The notes: generated from the letters alone by a model not told the origin. DNA of 64,000 bases from Adiantum capillus-veneris (GCA_014529385.2 CM043960.1:38229281-38293280), one strand, 5' to 3'. Shown: positions 35,865 through 47,828, counted from the stretch's first letter. Program-made: numbers and translations.

Positions 35865-36806
35865 TGTTGAGCCAGCAGAGGATCACACCCACATTTTTGC
35901 TCACACTCATCATTTTGTAACCATTGATTGTAATAAATGTCTTTCCGACATTAATTTTGATTTGAGCCATTCATTAAGTAACGGGACTCAATTTAGTTTC
36001 CAGCTTGTAATCCCGAAGTAATTTCACTTGCTGATGTAATTAGTTAGAGATGTTCTCACCTCCAAGGATGAGGTATATAAGCCAAAGTTTTTGTAACCTA
36101 AGGGATTCAGATTATTAATCAAAGTGAGTTTTTTGAGCGCCGTGACTATGTCTGAGAGAGGGAGAGAGAGAGAGTGAGAGTCTTATCTACTTGCTACGCG
36201 AGCTACGGAGCTGCCATTGGAGAAGCAACACCGCCATTGTGTTAGCAACGGCGAGAGCTACGCACAGATACCAAGAGTGCGCGCTATCGGCTTCTATGTG
36301 TGGTAAGTTCCTACGAGCTTCGGTGTGAGTTTTCTTCCAACTCGTGTGTCGGAATGGAGCGTGCAGCATATCTATAGAACCACAACGAGTAGAGCTACAC
36401 ATTGGTACCATCGGGGTCAAGTTTCGATCACCTGTATTTTTCGGCCTGTCTTCATACGCGTTTACCGCACGGAGTGGTTATAGGTTGAGTTTGCAGTTCA
36501 AGTCTTTAGGGTGTTGTTCTTACCTAGTGTATAGACTTCCCCTTGAGTTTGAGATCGATTCAATGATTCTAGATCCTATTTCGTATAGCATTCGTTCGTA
36601 GTACGGATTTCAGTCACCTCTGTATTTTAGAACTTAGATTTGATTTCCTTAGTAGTGATTGTCATTAGAAGGTCGAGTAGGTGATTTGACATCCACCTAG
36701 TTGTTTCCATGCGCCTGCGGGTCAAGCTCCGTCCTCGTCTGACAAATTCTGTTGTTGGTTGAGTTCTCGCTATTTAGCTTCCGCTAGCGGCGTAACCGCC
36801 TTAACA
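35865..36806 (+). repeat. 5' LTR of element D
   Basis: 942 bp, TGTTGAGCC...TTAACA. TATATAAG box at 36074-36081, GA-rich run near 36160, half-palindrome at 36448-36468. Confidence 0.95.
36448..36468 (+). promoter_or_regulatory. LTR half-palindrome of element D
   Basis: GTCTTCATACGCG, then TTTACCGC, contains CATACGCGT, the arm and centre of this element's own leader palindromes; element A's LTR has CCTACGCGT instead. It lies 374 bp after the TATA box and 361 bp before the primer site. The 3' LTR copy is at 54540-54560. Confidence 0.65.
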
Positions 36807-36808
36807 TT

Positions 36809-36826
36809 TGGCGCCGCTGCCGGGGA
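36809..36826 (+). promoter_or_regulatory. Primer-binding site of element D (tRNA-Asp type)
   Basis: TGGCGCCGCTGCCGGGGA, two bases after the LTR; one mismatch from the plant tRNA-Asp complement used by Athila-type elements. Confidence 0.88.
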
Positions 36827-37343
36827 CGAGAGCCCTAAGTAGGTGACCTTAGACTAATCCTACGAAGTGAGTCGTATAAACTACTTTGTATACTTTAGTT
36901 AGAAAAGATCTAGGAGTGGTGGAGACTCCGAAGATCTCGAGAGATACTAGGAAGTGGGGTATTCCTGGGTCTTCCGTGTTGACAATATTTTTAGTTTAGC
37001 TTAGATTTGTTTGTTGTTTTGTTGGTGTTGAGTAGTTGTTGATAGAAGAAGAATTTGCTAGTCCGTGAGTGACAGTGGATCTCTTTAAAATCACAATTAC
37101 CAAACCCATTTTATGATTAGGAATAGCTTAGGTAGGACTTCATTTGATCCTGATCTGGAGCTAGTAATCATTGGATTATTTTCTTGATATGGTTGATTGC
37201 ATGATAGATCACTAAACCGTCGAGTTAGTAGTGAAACTTGCAATAAACAAAAGTCAAAGAAATTTTTTGTGTATCTGGGAGCTGCTGAGCACTTGAGAAA
37301 GCTTTAGGAAGGATTCTGTGCCAAAAAATTGAAAATCTGCAAC

Positions 37344-38064
37344 TTTAGACATCATACGCGTATGATGTCTAAATGACCAAACAGAGACCAAAATAGAAAT
37401 TTTGACTTTACCAGAGTGTTCAAAAGGGGGGTTATACCTCAATTTCAACTTAAAACAAGAGCATTAACACTCAAAGAAACCCAAAGAGACAAGCCAGAGT
37501 CCAAGAAACGCAAAGAATAGGAAATTTTGGATTCAGATCTTGTTTTTACATTCAAACCTGACAAAAACACTTGAAACTCAATTATAAACATTGGAGAAGG
37601 CTTAAAACCAAGAATAGTCAAAATCTGGGACAAAAGACATCATACGCGTATAATATCTTTTAGCACATCCACTGCTTATTTTTGATATCTGACCTAACAA
37701 GATTGTTGCAAACACTGTAGAAAGCATAAATATCAAGTCTTGACCCAAATTGATGAAAAAGACATCATACGCGTATGATGTCTTTGACCTAATTTTGGAC
37801 ATATTTTGATACTTTGCCAACACAGATCCATTGTAATAGCTGTCTAGAGGTTATATTTCAAGTTTCATCCCATTTGGATCACAATTGACCCAAAACAAGT
37901 CAAAAGCAGAAAATTACCAAGAAAAGCCTAAATTAGCCATAACTTGCTCAAACAGAGTTCAAACTGAATTTTGTGAGTGGACAGAGCATAAGGGGGCTAC
38001 TGAGAGTGAGCATAACAAAAATAGTCCAAATTTGTGAAAAAAGACATCATAAGCGTATAATGTC
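37344..38064 (+). repeat. First palindrome array of element D (before gag)
   Basis: Arm GACATCATACG followed by its reverse complement. Exact copies: 37348-37369 (30-bp palindrome if extended to 37344-37373) and 37761-37782 (28-bp extended). Changed copies: 37636-37657 and 38043-38064. Compared with element A, base 7 of the arm is A rather than C, and the partner base on the other side has changed to match. Confidence 0.92.
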
Positions 38065-38228
38065 TTTTTCAGCATAACTGCAACAAAATTCTCACTTGAT
38101 GAAACAGAAGTTGTCCAACTGACAAGATTAAACAATTGACCAAGTATCAATCAGTTTGGATCAATTTTGACCACAAAAACTTGGGAAAGAAATTGCCGAG
38201 ACGGAAAAGTTAAAGTCCTTTAGGGGAA

Positions 38229-39794
38229 TTGATGAATTTGAGATCGGGCAGGAATCTCCAGAATAACCAACCAAAACAAGGGGAACAAGCAAGTGTCATA
38301 TTAACCAAGGGAAGTGTAAACCAAAGTTGGGTGCAACCATTAGAGCCGATCTTTGAAGGAAGTGTTTCTGATACTTCTTCGGAGAGATCTTACGAGATTT
38401 TCAGCGAACACTTGGAACACTTGAACTTGAACAACAGAGAAAATATGGCAGCATGATCATCAAACCCTTCCGCCACAATGAAGCTATTGTTCATAAAATA
38501 TCAGTACGACAATGAGCAAGGTGCCAAGATCTACAAAGATGGAATGGACCGCTATTGTGTAAAGATAGAAGATAGACCTAGTGAGTTCAAGGACTTAGTG
38601 CCTATGAGCTATAGCGGAGATAGATATCTAGATGACGAGGGTACCATGTACTTGGTAGTCCTAAACCCTAACATTGTGGACAAGTGGGGATTGATGGGCA
38701 CCAAAGCCAAAGTAGATGAAGAACTCGAGGAGAAAGCACCAATAATGAACTTCCCTGATGCGAGGTTAAGAAAAGAGAATGAAACTACAAGGATCAACAC
38801 TGATAACATCTATGTGGGGCTATACAAATATAATAATGGGGAGCAAGATCTCTATTATAGATGTGAAGAACCCTACACCGGAGAGTTGACAGACCATATC
38901 TTTACCTACACAGAGGGATCGGAAGTGAAAATTGCCGCTTACGACAAGTATGGGAGGCAATACTCAACAATGGGCAAGAAAGAATTAGAAGGATATACAT
39001 ACTTTGGGGGACCACTACATCAGTATTATGTTACTTCTAGCTCACAGAGACCAGCACCAACAAATGGAGTTCAAAACCCAATGACGACAGGAGGACAAAG
39101 AACTCAGGCTGCTGACTCTTTCAGTCAACCTCAGTACTCGAAGCCCGGACCAATGGGATCATTACATTCCAGAGAGTCAATGGATACGAATCGAGGTAGT
39201 GCAGTTCCAATCCCCACGTATACCACTCCAGGTCCAAGGTTCGAAGCGGAACCATCACATTTACCTCCTAGTAGTAGACTCAAGGCAGGGGAACCGACAA
39301 GGGTAACCCATGAAGTCCATGATGCTAGAGAAAGCTTTAGCCGGGACACAGGAGCAATGAGATTGGTAGCAGACCATAGACGTATGAGACCATCTCAAGT
39401 AGCCAAGTGTATGCCAAAGAAGTATGGTGGTTCAGGAGATCCGTATGCACATGTGTCACTCTTTAAGCAAGTCTTAAGAGCTGAGCAGATAACAGATTTC
39501 CATACACAATATGAGGGATTTGGTCTTACTCTAGAAGGTACGGCATTGACATGGTTTCAACCACTGAACAGAGGGGGATTCCATGACATTGACCATTTGC
39601 TAAGAGAGTTTGCTGAGGAATTCTCAAAACGAGGGATTAAGCACAATACGGTCTCACAAATATATGCTTTTAAACAGGGAGAACACGAAAAAGTGAAGGA
39701 AGCTTCACTTCGCTTCAAACAATACATTGAGAGATGTCCAGTACGTGAAAGACCACAAGATGACAGACTATCTTTCTCTTTATTGAAGGATTGA
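38229..39794 (+). CDS. Gag of element D, N-terminal and core part
   Basis: From ATG 38229 (LRSGR motif at the N-terminus), one in-frame TGA at 38454, then ATG 38478 in the same frame. Residues from 38478 contain Y/L-x-D-x2-G-x2-Y modules (KIYKDGMDRYCVKI, YLDDEGTMYLVV, YKYNNGEQDLYYRC). A P/Q/S-rich linker follows. The retrotransposon Gag core is YGGSGDPYAHVSLFKQVLRA to RFKQYIERC (about 39420-39740). It ends at TGA 39792, where the −1 frame carries straight on into the next ORF. Confidence 0.8.
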
Positions 39795-42418
39795 GAAACG
39801 ACACTCTCAAGAAGGACTTGCACTTGAAAGCTTGTACAAGTTTCGAGCAAGTAACGAGAGCAGCATTGTACTTAGTGGATAACTGTACGGTTTATGGAGA
39901 GGTGTCAGCGGATACAAATTTTGCATTCAGTAGCTCTTCCTCCATAGCGAGCGAGACTACCACTAAAAAGAATGTTCAAACAACAACCATGCCAAATGTA
40001 GAGCAAATGATAGAAGATGCCCTAAAAAGGATGGCACCATACCAAAAACCATTGCCAAAACCACTGAAATGGTGTGCTATTGAAAAAAAATGGACAAACC
40101 ATCCAACAGAGGAGTGCTATTACAACAAAGGGTATGTAAGGGAGCGTCAGTATGCACCTCCTGCGCAATTAGCACCACCTCAGGTACATCCAGTACCTCG
40201 ATACCCAACGGGAAATGTACCAGGACCTATGGGGATAGAAAGACCGCAACTGGTATTGGGACAACAACCACCTTTACCAGGAGCAAGGCCAGTGGGCATT
40301 AGATATGCACCAACCTTAGAGAATCAGGAAGAACAAGCCTTAGTGCCTGCTCAAGCCTATTATGAAGGATCTGGTGCACGCATGTCTCCAACTGTGTATT
40401 ACCCACCAGAAGAACCTAAACAACCAGAACCATGGGGCATGATTGGGAATGTTGGAACACCAACAGTTACAAGTGCTTCTGATGAAGAGAGATACAATTT
40501 GGACGCAAGAACATTGATGTTCATAGCTCATGGAGGGTTAACAGGACAAAGACCATCCTATCCACAAAGGACGAATCAAGTGGGACCAAGACCAGCACTA
40601 GGACCCTGTTACAAGTGTGGAGGTGACCATCTGATGAATGTTTGTCCACATACGAAAATCATTAGAATTAACGCTTATTGCACTGAGTGTGGGGTTACTC
40701 ACTTCATTGAGGATTGTTCAAAGAATCCAAACAAAGTGCAAAAGACGACATTGAATATGCTAGAAACTATTCCTACCAGCAGTGGGTCCGAAAATGAAAC
40801 TCTGATACCAACGCAAGTTGTTACTAGAGCTCAAGCTAAGAAAACCACTAGAGAACCTGAGAATGGAAAGTTAGCAACTGAAGTGGTTAGTCAAGGACCG
40901 CGGAGTCAGAGAAACACATGGAAAGGTAGAAAAGCACGCATGAAGTTGAGAAAAGAACGTGAAGACGCTATTCTAGCTGAGGAACTAAAGCGAACTAAAG
41001 ATAGATTAGAAAAACTTGAGAGTCAAAACGGGAAACGAGAGATGAGCCCGGAAAGAATGAAACAAAAGAGTATCAAAGAAACAACGAGCTTAAGCTCAGG
41101 GGGATCAGTGCTAGTCGACAAAGTACACGAACCATTGGACGCACTGATGAGAGCTTACGAAGCTAGGTTAAAGAACAACCAAACACAAGAACAGAGGTGG
41201 ATGACATACCCAAACGCGGAATTGGAAAAGCAGAGACTTGAAATGTGCCAGAGAATGATCGAGACTGCACAAGCCTTATTAGAACCACCAAGAGAAACAA
41301 TGAATTGTGGAACGGAAAACCCAATTCAGCAAGAGACTATCATTTCACGGGTAGCTGAAAAGACTCACAGTGCACAAAAGTCTGAAGATACACACAAGGA
41401 TGACCGCATAGTATTGAACACAACCGATCAGGAGATAGAGAGTTTTCATCCAGTCATACAGAGGTCTTACGGAAGAGATGAGGATTACAATGAATTTTGG
41501 AAACAAGTGAGAGAGGCAAACTTTGCAAACGAGCTAAGTTGCCAAGCTAATCAGACAAATTGGGAAAAGGACATCAGGAATCCTCCCATAGTGGAATTTG
41601 AGGCAGGATCTCAAGTGGACTTGGATCTGCAATCTTACTGGGGAGATGGGGGCTCTGTTAGAACAATGGAGAGCAAACCTCATTCACTGAATACCTTACC
41701 TTCATACTTAGGAGAGTATGAAGCAAAATCCGAGATTAGAGCACTTCCCTCACGAAGAATCTCATCAGAAAAAGTCATGGACTCGCAAGGATTGATAGAG
41801 ATCTTGTCAACACCAGTGACATGCACTATCACTCTAGCTGAGCTTTTGAGGCTAAGACCACATATGTGGACCACTGTAGGAAAATGCTTGGAGAAATTTG
41901 GGGTAAAAGACCCAACATCGAGACTGCAAGAGGGTATACAAGAGCTGAGCAAACCACAAAAGAACGCTAAGCCTGTACCCTTAAACAAGGTCGGAGAGTA
42001 TTGCGAAGGTGAAGAGGGGAATACAACCTTACCAGTTGAATTCCAAGGAGTGAACACGATGGCAATACTAGACAGCGGAGCTGGGGTAGCCATTGCTACA
42101 AAAGAAATCTGGAAAAAATGGGGAAAACCAACAATAAGGAAGACTAGGTTGAAACTCCAATTAGCAGATGGACACATAGAGAAACCTATGGGGTTATTAG
42201 AGAAAGTCGTAGTGACTTCTTGCGGCATTGAATACGAACATACTTTTGCTATTGTCGATTTTGGCAAGGAGAATAACTATGATATCATACTGGGAAGACC
42301 ATTCATGAGACACTTGAAAATGGTCCAGGATTGGGGCTACGATCACATATACCTGAGAAATATGGAAACCACTACACGTGTGAACCTGAGAGACCATAGC
42401 TACAAAGATGTGAACTGA
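39791..42418 (+). CDS. Gag C-terminus, two zinc knuckles and protease 1 of element D
   Basis: 875 codons fully open, in the −1 frame relative to Gag. It opens with the end of the Gag core, then a proline-rich segment. Knuckle-like pairs CYKCGGDHLMNVC and AYCTECGVTHFIEDC follow near 40610-40715. A K/E-rich coiled-coil-like region covers about 40920-41300. The retropepsin is near residue 755: MAILDSGAGVAIAT with catalytic Asp at 42071, and YDIILGRPFMRH near 42280. It ends at TGA 42416; the RT part continues in the same frame. Confidence 0.88.
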   Translation: MRNDTLKKDLHLKACTSFEQVTRAALYLVDNCTVYGEVSADTNFAFSSSSSIASETTTKKNVQTTTMPNVEQMIEDALKRMAPYQKPLPKPLKWCAIEKKWTNHPTEECYYNKGYVRERQYAPPAQLAPPQVHPVPRYPTGNVPGPMGIERPQLVLGQQPPLPGARPVGIRYAPTLENQEEQALVPAQAYYEGSGARMSPTVYYPPEEPKQPEPWGMIGNVGTPTVTSASDEERYNLDARTLMFIAHGGLTGQRPSYPQRTNQVGPRPALGPCYKCGGDHLMNVCPHTKIIRINAYCTECGVTHFIEDCSKNPNKVQKTTLNMLETIPTSSGSENETLIPTQVVTRAQAKKTTREPENGKLATEVVSQGPRSQRNTWKGRKARMKLRKEREDAILAEELKRTKDRLEKLESQNGKREMSPERMKQKSIKETTSLSSGGSVLVDKVHEPLDALMRAYEARLKNNQTQEQRWMTYPNAELEKQRLEMCQRMIETAQALLEPPRETMNCGTENPIQQETIISRVAEKTHSAQKSEDTHKDDRIVLNTTDQEIESFHPVIQRSYGRDEDYNEFWKQVREANFANELSCQANQTNWEKDIRNPPIVEFEAGSQVDLDLQSYWGDGGSVRTMESKPHSLNTLPSYLGEYEAKSEIRALPSRRISSEKVMDSQGLIEILSTPVTCTITLAELLRLRPHMWTTVGKCLEKFGVKDPTSRLQEGIQELSKPQKNAKPVPLNKVGEYCEGEEGNTTLPVEFQGVNTMAILDSGAGVAIATKEIWKKWGKPTIRKTRLKLQLADGHIEKPMGLLEKVVVTSCGIEYEHTFAIVDFGKENNYDIILGRPFMRHLKMVQDWGYDHIYLRNMETTTRVNLRDHSYKDVN

Positions 42419-42448
42419 ACACCGGTAGAGGAGTTTGATTCAACTACT

Positions 42449-43591
42449 TTGGCGGGATCTGAATTTCCAGCTTGGTTAGGTAAGCCCAAGGAGTTATGGA
42501 TGTGTGGAGCCTCGAAATGTGGAAGTCTAAGGCGAGAAGAATATGTTTTAGAAAGGGCTATCGAAGACGAAACTTATATAGGAGAACCCTTTCCAGAGGA
42601 CACGCTTGAACCATTAGAATGGACACACATTCTAGCAACCTTAGATGTTTGTTCAATTCCGGATGGTCCCACAACGAAATTTTGCGACAAGGACGGGTAC
42701 GACGTGGTTCCGTACTTCATGCTGAGAACTATACTCGAAAAAGAAACTGAAAAGAACGATACACTGGAAAAGGAAGATGAAGAAGAGGTGTTTCACGACA
42801 TTCCCGATCATCCAGAGTGGGGAAATGAAGCAGACAACGAGTCAACGGACAATTCAAGCGGAAACGAAGAAACTATAACGGATGTCAGATTTTATGATTT
42901 TCCGAACCAAACTAAACAACGCCAGAAACGCTATAGAGCAAAGAGAAAAACAAAGAGGGTTAGAACCAATCCGATGCCTAGAATAAGAGGAAAAAATCAA
43001 TTCCTAATGCTAGTAAAGGCGGAAGATTGTGTTAAGGACAAGATTTCTGGAAGAATGAGAGGCAATGATCAAAAGAGCTTACGAAAAGACAAAAGAAGCT
43101 CAAGAAATCAAGTTCAAAGGAATGAAACGAAAACTGAAACAGAAAAATCAGAAAAGAACAAGCGCAACAGAGAACACACGGAGTCCAAGTTAGAACGTAG
43201 AAACAAGTACAGAGAGCTCAAGAAAACTCTAAAAAAAGTTTGGACGACAGAAATTGAGAGTGGAGAGGACGAAAACGCCAAAATCAAGGAAAACATGGAT
43301 GTTCCCTCTCACTACAGGAAATTCACAATAGAGGATAGGAAGGTGGTATTAACCCAACCTATTCGAGAGAGAAGGGAGAACGAATCTTATGACGGACCGG
43401 AGGATGCAAAAAAAGTTGATTTAGCAGCTCCAGGTGAGACACCTAGACCGGTGTACATAGCCACAGATTTGTCTCCAGGCGAGGAAGAGAGACTTTTGAG
43501 TCTTCTCAGAGAGTACAGGGATGTGTTTGCATGGTCTTATAAGGACTTAAGGGAGTTGACCCATCGATATGCCAACACACAATCCCACTAA
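42449..43591 (+). CDS. Linker and RT N-terminal region of element D
   Basis: In the same frame as the protease ORF, after TGA 42416. Begins AGSEFPAWLGKPKELWMCGASKCGSLRREE, shared with element E. A long acidic then strongly basic linker follows. LSPGEEERLLSLLREYRDVFAWSY near 43470 is the usual start of Ty3 RT. Small indels near 43560-43600 shift the frame before the RT palm. Confidence 0.8.
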   Translation: MAGSEFPAWLGKPKELWMCGASKCGSLRREEYVLERAIEDETYIGEPFPEDTLEPLEWTHILATLDVCSIPDGPTTKFCDKDGYDVVPYFMLRTILEKETEKNDTLEKEDEEEVFHDIPDHPEWGNEADNESTDNSSGNEETITDVRFYDFPNQTKQRQKRYRAKRKTKRVRTNPMPRIRGKNQFLMLVKAEDCVKDKISGRMRGNDQKSLRKDKRSSRNQVQRNETKTETEKSEKNKRNREHTESKLERRNKYRELKKTLKKVWTTEIESGEDENAKIKENMDVPSHYRKFTIEDRKVVLTQPIRERRENESYDGPEDAKKVDLAAPGETPRPVYIATDLSPGEEERLLSLLREYRDVFAWSYKDLRELTHRYANTQSH

Positions 43592-44570
43592 AACAAGATG
43601 CAAAGCCTAGCAGACAGAGACCATACACATATAATGATACGTTTGCTAAGCGAATCAAAGAAGAGATAGATAAGCTAATGGAAGCTGAATTCATATACGA
43701 GATTGAACACACCGATTGGGTATCTCCGATTGTGGTGGTACCCAAGAAGAACGGAAAACTCCGAGTGTGTGTCAACTTAAAGAAAGTGAATGCTGCAACA
43801 ATCAGGGACAATTATCCCCTGCCGATAACTGATCATGTTCTAGAGCGTGTATCAGGGAAAACAACATACTCCTTTCTTGATGGTTTTTCAGGATATAACC
43901 AGCTAGCCATAGCACCGGCAGATCAACATAAAACAGCTTTTGCAACGGAGTGGAGAATTTATGGTTATCGGGTTATGCCTTTTGGTCTAACCAATGCTCC
44001 CGCAACCTTCCAGAGGCTGATGATGCATGCTTTCAAAGAATACTTAAGGTTGTTTCTAGAAATATACATGGATGACTTATGTGTACATTATCTTCTGAGA
44101 GATGAGCATCTAGAACACCTAAGAAAAGTATTTGAGAAATGTAGGACATATCGCATTTGTCTCAATCCTGAGAAATGTGTGTTTATGGTCCGACAGGGCA
44201 GAATTCTGGGACATATTGTCTCACAAAACGGAATATCCACGGATTTAGAGAAGATAAAAGTTATAGTGGATATGCCTAGACCAACCAATGCGAAACAAGT
44301 ACAGAGCTTTATGGGACATTGCGGATATTATAGACGATTCATTTACATGTACGCTATAATAGGCCAACCACTTTACAGGCTAATAGTGAACTTTGAATGG
44401 ATAGAGGAGTGTGAGGAATCATTCAAGAAATTGAAAGAGGCACTCATTACTGCTCCAGTCTTGAAATCACCAGATTGGGAGAAGATATTCCATGTGCATA
44501 TAGATGCTTCGGCATATGCAATAGGATGCATTCTGGCTCAGCCAAAGAAGGAAACATGGATTTTCCTATC
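43592..44570 (+). pseudogene. Reverse transcriptase of element D
   Basis: Palm and fingers: VVVPKKNGKLRVCVNLKKVN and FLDGFSGYNQLAIAP (first Asp). VMPFGLTNAPATFQRLM and the catalytic YMDD at 44065 follow. Then GHIVSQNGIS and GYYRRFIYMYAIIGQPL. The motifs resemble Athila/Tat-like and K02A2.6-like Ty3 RTs. A frameshift near 44560 separates it from RNase H. Confidence 0.9.
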
Positions 44571-45704
44571 TGTTACGCCAGTCGACAGCTCAACAATGCA
44601 GAGAAGAATTACACCACAACAGAGCGAGAGGGATTAGGAATGATATATGCTGTGAAGAAATTTCGGCATTATCTTCTAGCCAACAAGTTTGTGTTTTTTA
44701 CGGATCACCAAGCCTTGCTCTACCTAGTGAATAAACCATGCAATACCGGGAGAATAGTGAGATGGTTCATTATCTTACTGGAATTCGACTTCACGGTAGT
44801 AGTAAAGAAAGGAAAAACACATCTTAGAGCTGATCATCTTTCGCGATTGACGAATGGGGAAGACCCTATAGGAGTAGATGACGACATGCCAGACGCGTAC
44901 TTGTTCAACATAGAAATGATACCGAAGTGGTCTCAAAATGTCGTTAGCTTATTAACCTATGGAGGAGAGTTTGATAGAAGAGAATACAACCAGAAACATA
45001 TTGCTATTCAGCAATCCAAGAATCTTCAATTGGTTGCAGGAAGGTTGTATCAATTGGGAAATGATCATGTTTTACGACTATGCATCAATCCTGAGGAATA
45101 TAATATATATCTGCGCGAAGCACATGTTCAGGAATGTGCATTTCATTGTTCAAGAAGGAACACATATAGGAATTTGTTACAATTGGGAGTCTATTGGCCA
45201 GGAATGAAAGAAAGCATACATGAATATGTCACTGTATGTATTGTATGTTCATCAAAACCGCCAGCAGAGTATTCGACATTATATCAGATAATGATAGCTC
45301 CGGAATGGAGTCAGTATATTGTTGAATATCTCACAAATAGAACTTTCCCAGAAGGAACGTCAAAAGCTCGTCAGAAATCTGTAGAGACAGAAGCTAGAGA
45401 TTACGCTTTAATAGGAGATCAACTCTATAAGAGAGGTAAAGACAACCAGCTTAGGATTTTCGCATCAGAGTCTGAGTATATGATAATCCTGGAGCAAGCT
45501 CATGGAGGAGTAGGTGGAGGCCATTTCTCAGGTGATAAGACACCAAAACTTGTCTTAGCCGCAGGAATATGGTGGCCAACATTACATATGGACGCTGAGG
45601 AATACGTTAAACGGTGTGATGACTGTCAGCGGACCAAAGTACCACTTAAAAGAGATGATATGCCGCTTAGACTAATGATGGGGGCAAGAGCTTTTGCAAA
45701 ATGA
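44475..45704 (+). pseudogene. RNase H and two HHCC zinc regions of element D
   Basis: RNase H continues as ICYASRQLNNAEKNYTTTER, TDHQALLYLV and KTHLRADHLSRL. Two integrase-type zinc regions then follow in tandem. The first is AHVQECAFHCS...VTVCIVC (about 45118-45255), the second AHGGVGGGHFSG...VKRCDDC (about 45496-45630). Each keeps H-x6-H and C-x2-C, and each follows its own linker with an LY-Q/K-R/L-G motif. Ends at TGA 45702 in place of the Trp that normally precedes GIDYVGP. Confidence 0.85.
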
Positions 45705-47828
45705 GGGATTGATTATGTCGGACCCATTTCACCTCCTGCATATAAGACTCATGCACAATACATCCTTGTGGCTACAGACTATCTAACAAAGTGGGTCGAA
45801 GCAAAGGCAACTCAAAAAGCAGATGCAAGGACCACGACACAATTTCTATATGAATACGTCTTTGCACGATATGGATTGCCAATAGAAATTGTGAGTGATC
45901 GAGGCACACATTTTATAAATGAAGTGATAGAGATCCTTCTAGATGAATTCATGGTAATCCATAGGAAATCAGCCCCGTATCATCCACAAGCAAACGGACA
46001 AGCTGAAGCAACAAACAAAACCATATGCACGGTCCTTACGAAGATTGTATCTGAGTGAAGAACTGACTGGGACCAGAAGTTGCATTCAACATTATGGGCA
46101 TATAGGGTAGCATATAAAACATCAATAGGAACGACCCCATATAACATTATTTTGGGGCTAAATGCTATCTTACCAATAGAATTCTTGATTTCAACCTTAA
46201 GGGTGGCTAAGGATCTAGAGTGGACAGGGCACGAGCTTTCTGATAGAATAGATGACCTGGAAAAGCTAGACGAGCTTTGCCTAAAAGCAGTAGCTTCTAT
46301 CTACGCTCAAAAAAGGCGACAAAAGGAATTTTTTGATAAGCATGTGTGGACTAAAGAGTTTAAGGTTGGGGACTATGTCCTAGTTTACACTCTGAAACAG
46401 CATGCTAAGAAGCTTAAAAAGCGAGGGATGGGACCTCTGGTGATTAAAGATCTATCACCAAGTGGAGCCGTCAAGCTTGCTACATTAGACGGAGAAGAAA
46501 TGCCCAATTGGATTAGTGGATGCAGAGTGAAAAAGTATCTTATGCCGCTAACCCAAGACATGCTTCTCAAAATACATCAAGAAAAGCTGCGTGTCCAGAA
46601 AAAGAAAAAGATTGTGGAGGAAGCGCAAGCCGAGGCAAAGGAAAGAATGGAGAAAAGAAGACTACTACGTCAGAAACAACGCAATGAAGGAGCAATACGA
46701 ATAAACGCAGTCAGTATAACAGAAATGGATAATGACAAAGAAGAACCCATCATTGAATGCAAAGTAGGAACCAACCAAATCAAAGCCAGAGCACTATTGG
46801 ATTCAGGAGCTCAAACTAACCTACTTTCACTCAGTTTGTACAGACAATTGACAAATGACACTAAATTACAAACTGCCAAGCAAGAGTTAAAAAGTTACTA
46901 TGAGAATTCAATCAAAACTGTCGGATGCACAGTTTTACATATACAGATTAACCAATATATGTATCCTCATATGTTTTACGTGGTTGAAGACCAAGCTACA
47001 CAACATCCATTATTGCTAGGACAACCATGGCAGAAGCAATACAATGCAATGATTGACTGGAGTTCTAAATCAGTGCTTATCAAATACGAAGGTGAAAGTC
47101 AATCAGTTAAGTTCACCAAAGGATCAGAGACAACTCCAAAGGAAGAATCCAAGAACAAAGGTAAACAACAACCAGAGAAAAAGAAGAAGCAATGGCAACC
47201 AAAAATTTCTATACAACTGGATTGCTCTTCGACGAGGAACTCTCAACATTGGATAAGGAAGACAAGCAATAATATAACAGCTCAACCTTGGGAAAAAACG
47301 GAGTCAAAGTTGGTATGGAGACCAAAAAAGGTTGTGCCAGAGAACACAAAGGTGGAAAACAGAGTCTTCAATACCAGACAACAGAGTGATTCCAGACAAT
47401 CAAGGACAGTGAAACAGATCTGGATTCCAAAGAAGTTCATGACGGCACAAAGCTATAGCAAGCAAATTTGGATCCCAAGGATTTGTAAACAGGAACTCCC
47501 TTCAGTACAATCCGTGGAAACTCCTAGGTATTTCAAGGCGAGGAGATCAACACAAAGAACAAAGCAGGTTTGGGTCGCAAAGAGTTTGTGGCAAGCACAA
47601 GCGAAGCGGAAGCAGATTTGGATTGTGAAAAAGAACAACAAGGTAAAGAAGAATCCATCTACTGATTCTACTACCAAAGTGCCAAAACCAACCCAAAACC
47701 CGACCACCAATCCTTCAATCAAACAAAGAGCAGCTTTATTGGAAAAACTGTTGTATCATCGCTCTACAATTGCATTGGGAACTTATGACCAAAACAACTA
47801 CAATGCTTCGCCCACAGACACTTCATAG
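45705..47828 (+). CDS. Integrase core fused to protease 2 and W-repeat tail of element D
   Basis: Integrase: GIDYVGPISPPAYKTHAQY, TDYLTKWVEAKA (first Asp), SDRGTHFIN (second) and GQAEATNK (Glu), with TGA at 46056. From 46080 the frame is open for 582 codons. The integrase C-terminus (VGDYVLVYTLKQ, WISGCRVKKYL) leads to a K/E-rich helix. A second retropepsin-like domain follows: ARALLDSGAQTNLLSLSLY with Asp codon at 46800 (residue 241) and HPLLLGQPWQ near 47010. After a basic stretch come VWRPKK (47314), KQIWIPKK (47413), KQIWIPR (47461), KQVWVAK (47563) and KQIWIVKK (47611). A protease at this place is not part of the standard Ty3 layout. Confidence 0.85.

Noticed and set aside
41680..42267. 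195-codon minus-strand ORF opposite protease 1 of element D
   Set aside because: It is a shadow of the protease frame, which has clear motifs on the plus strand.
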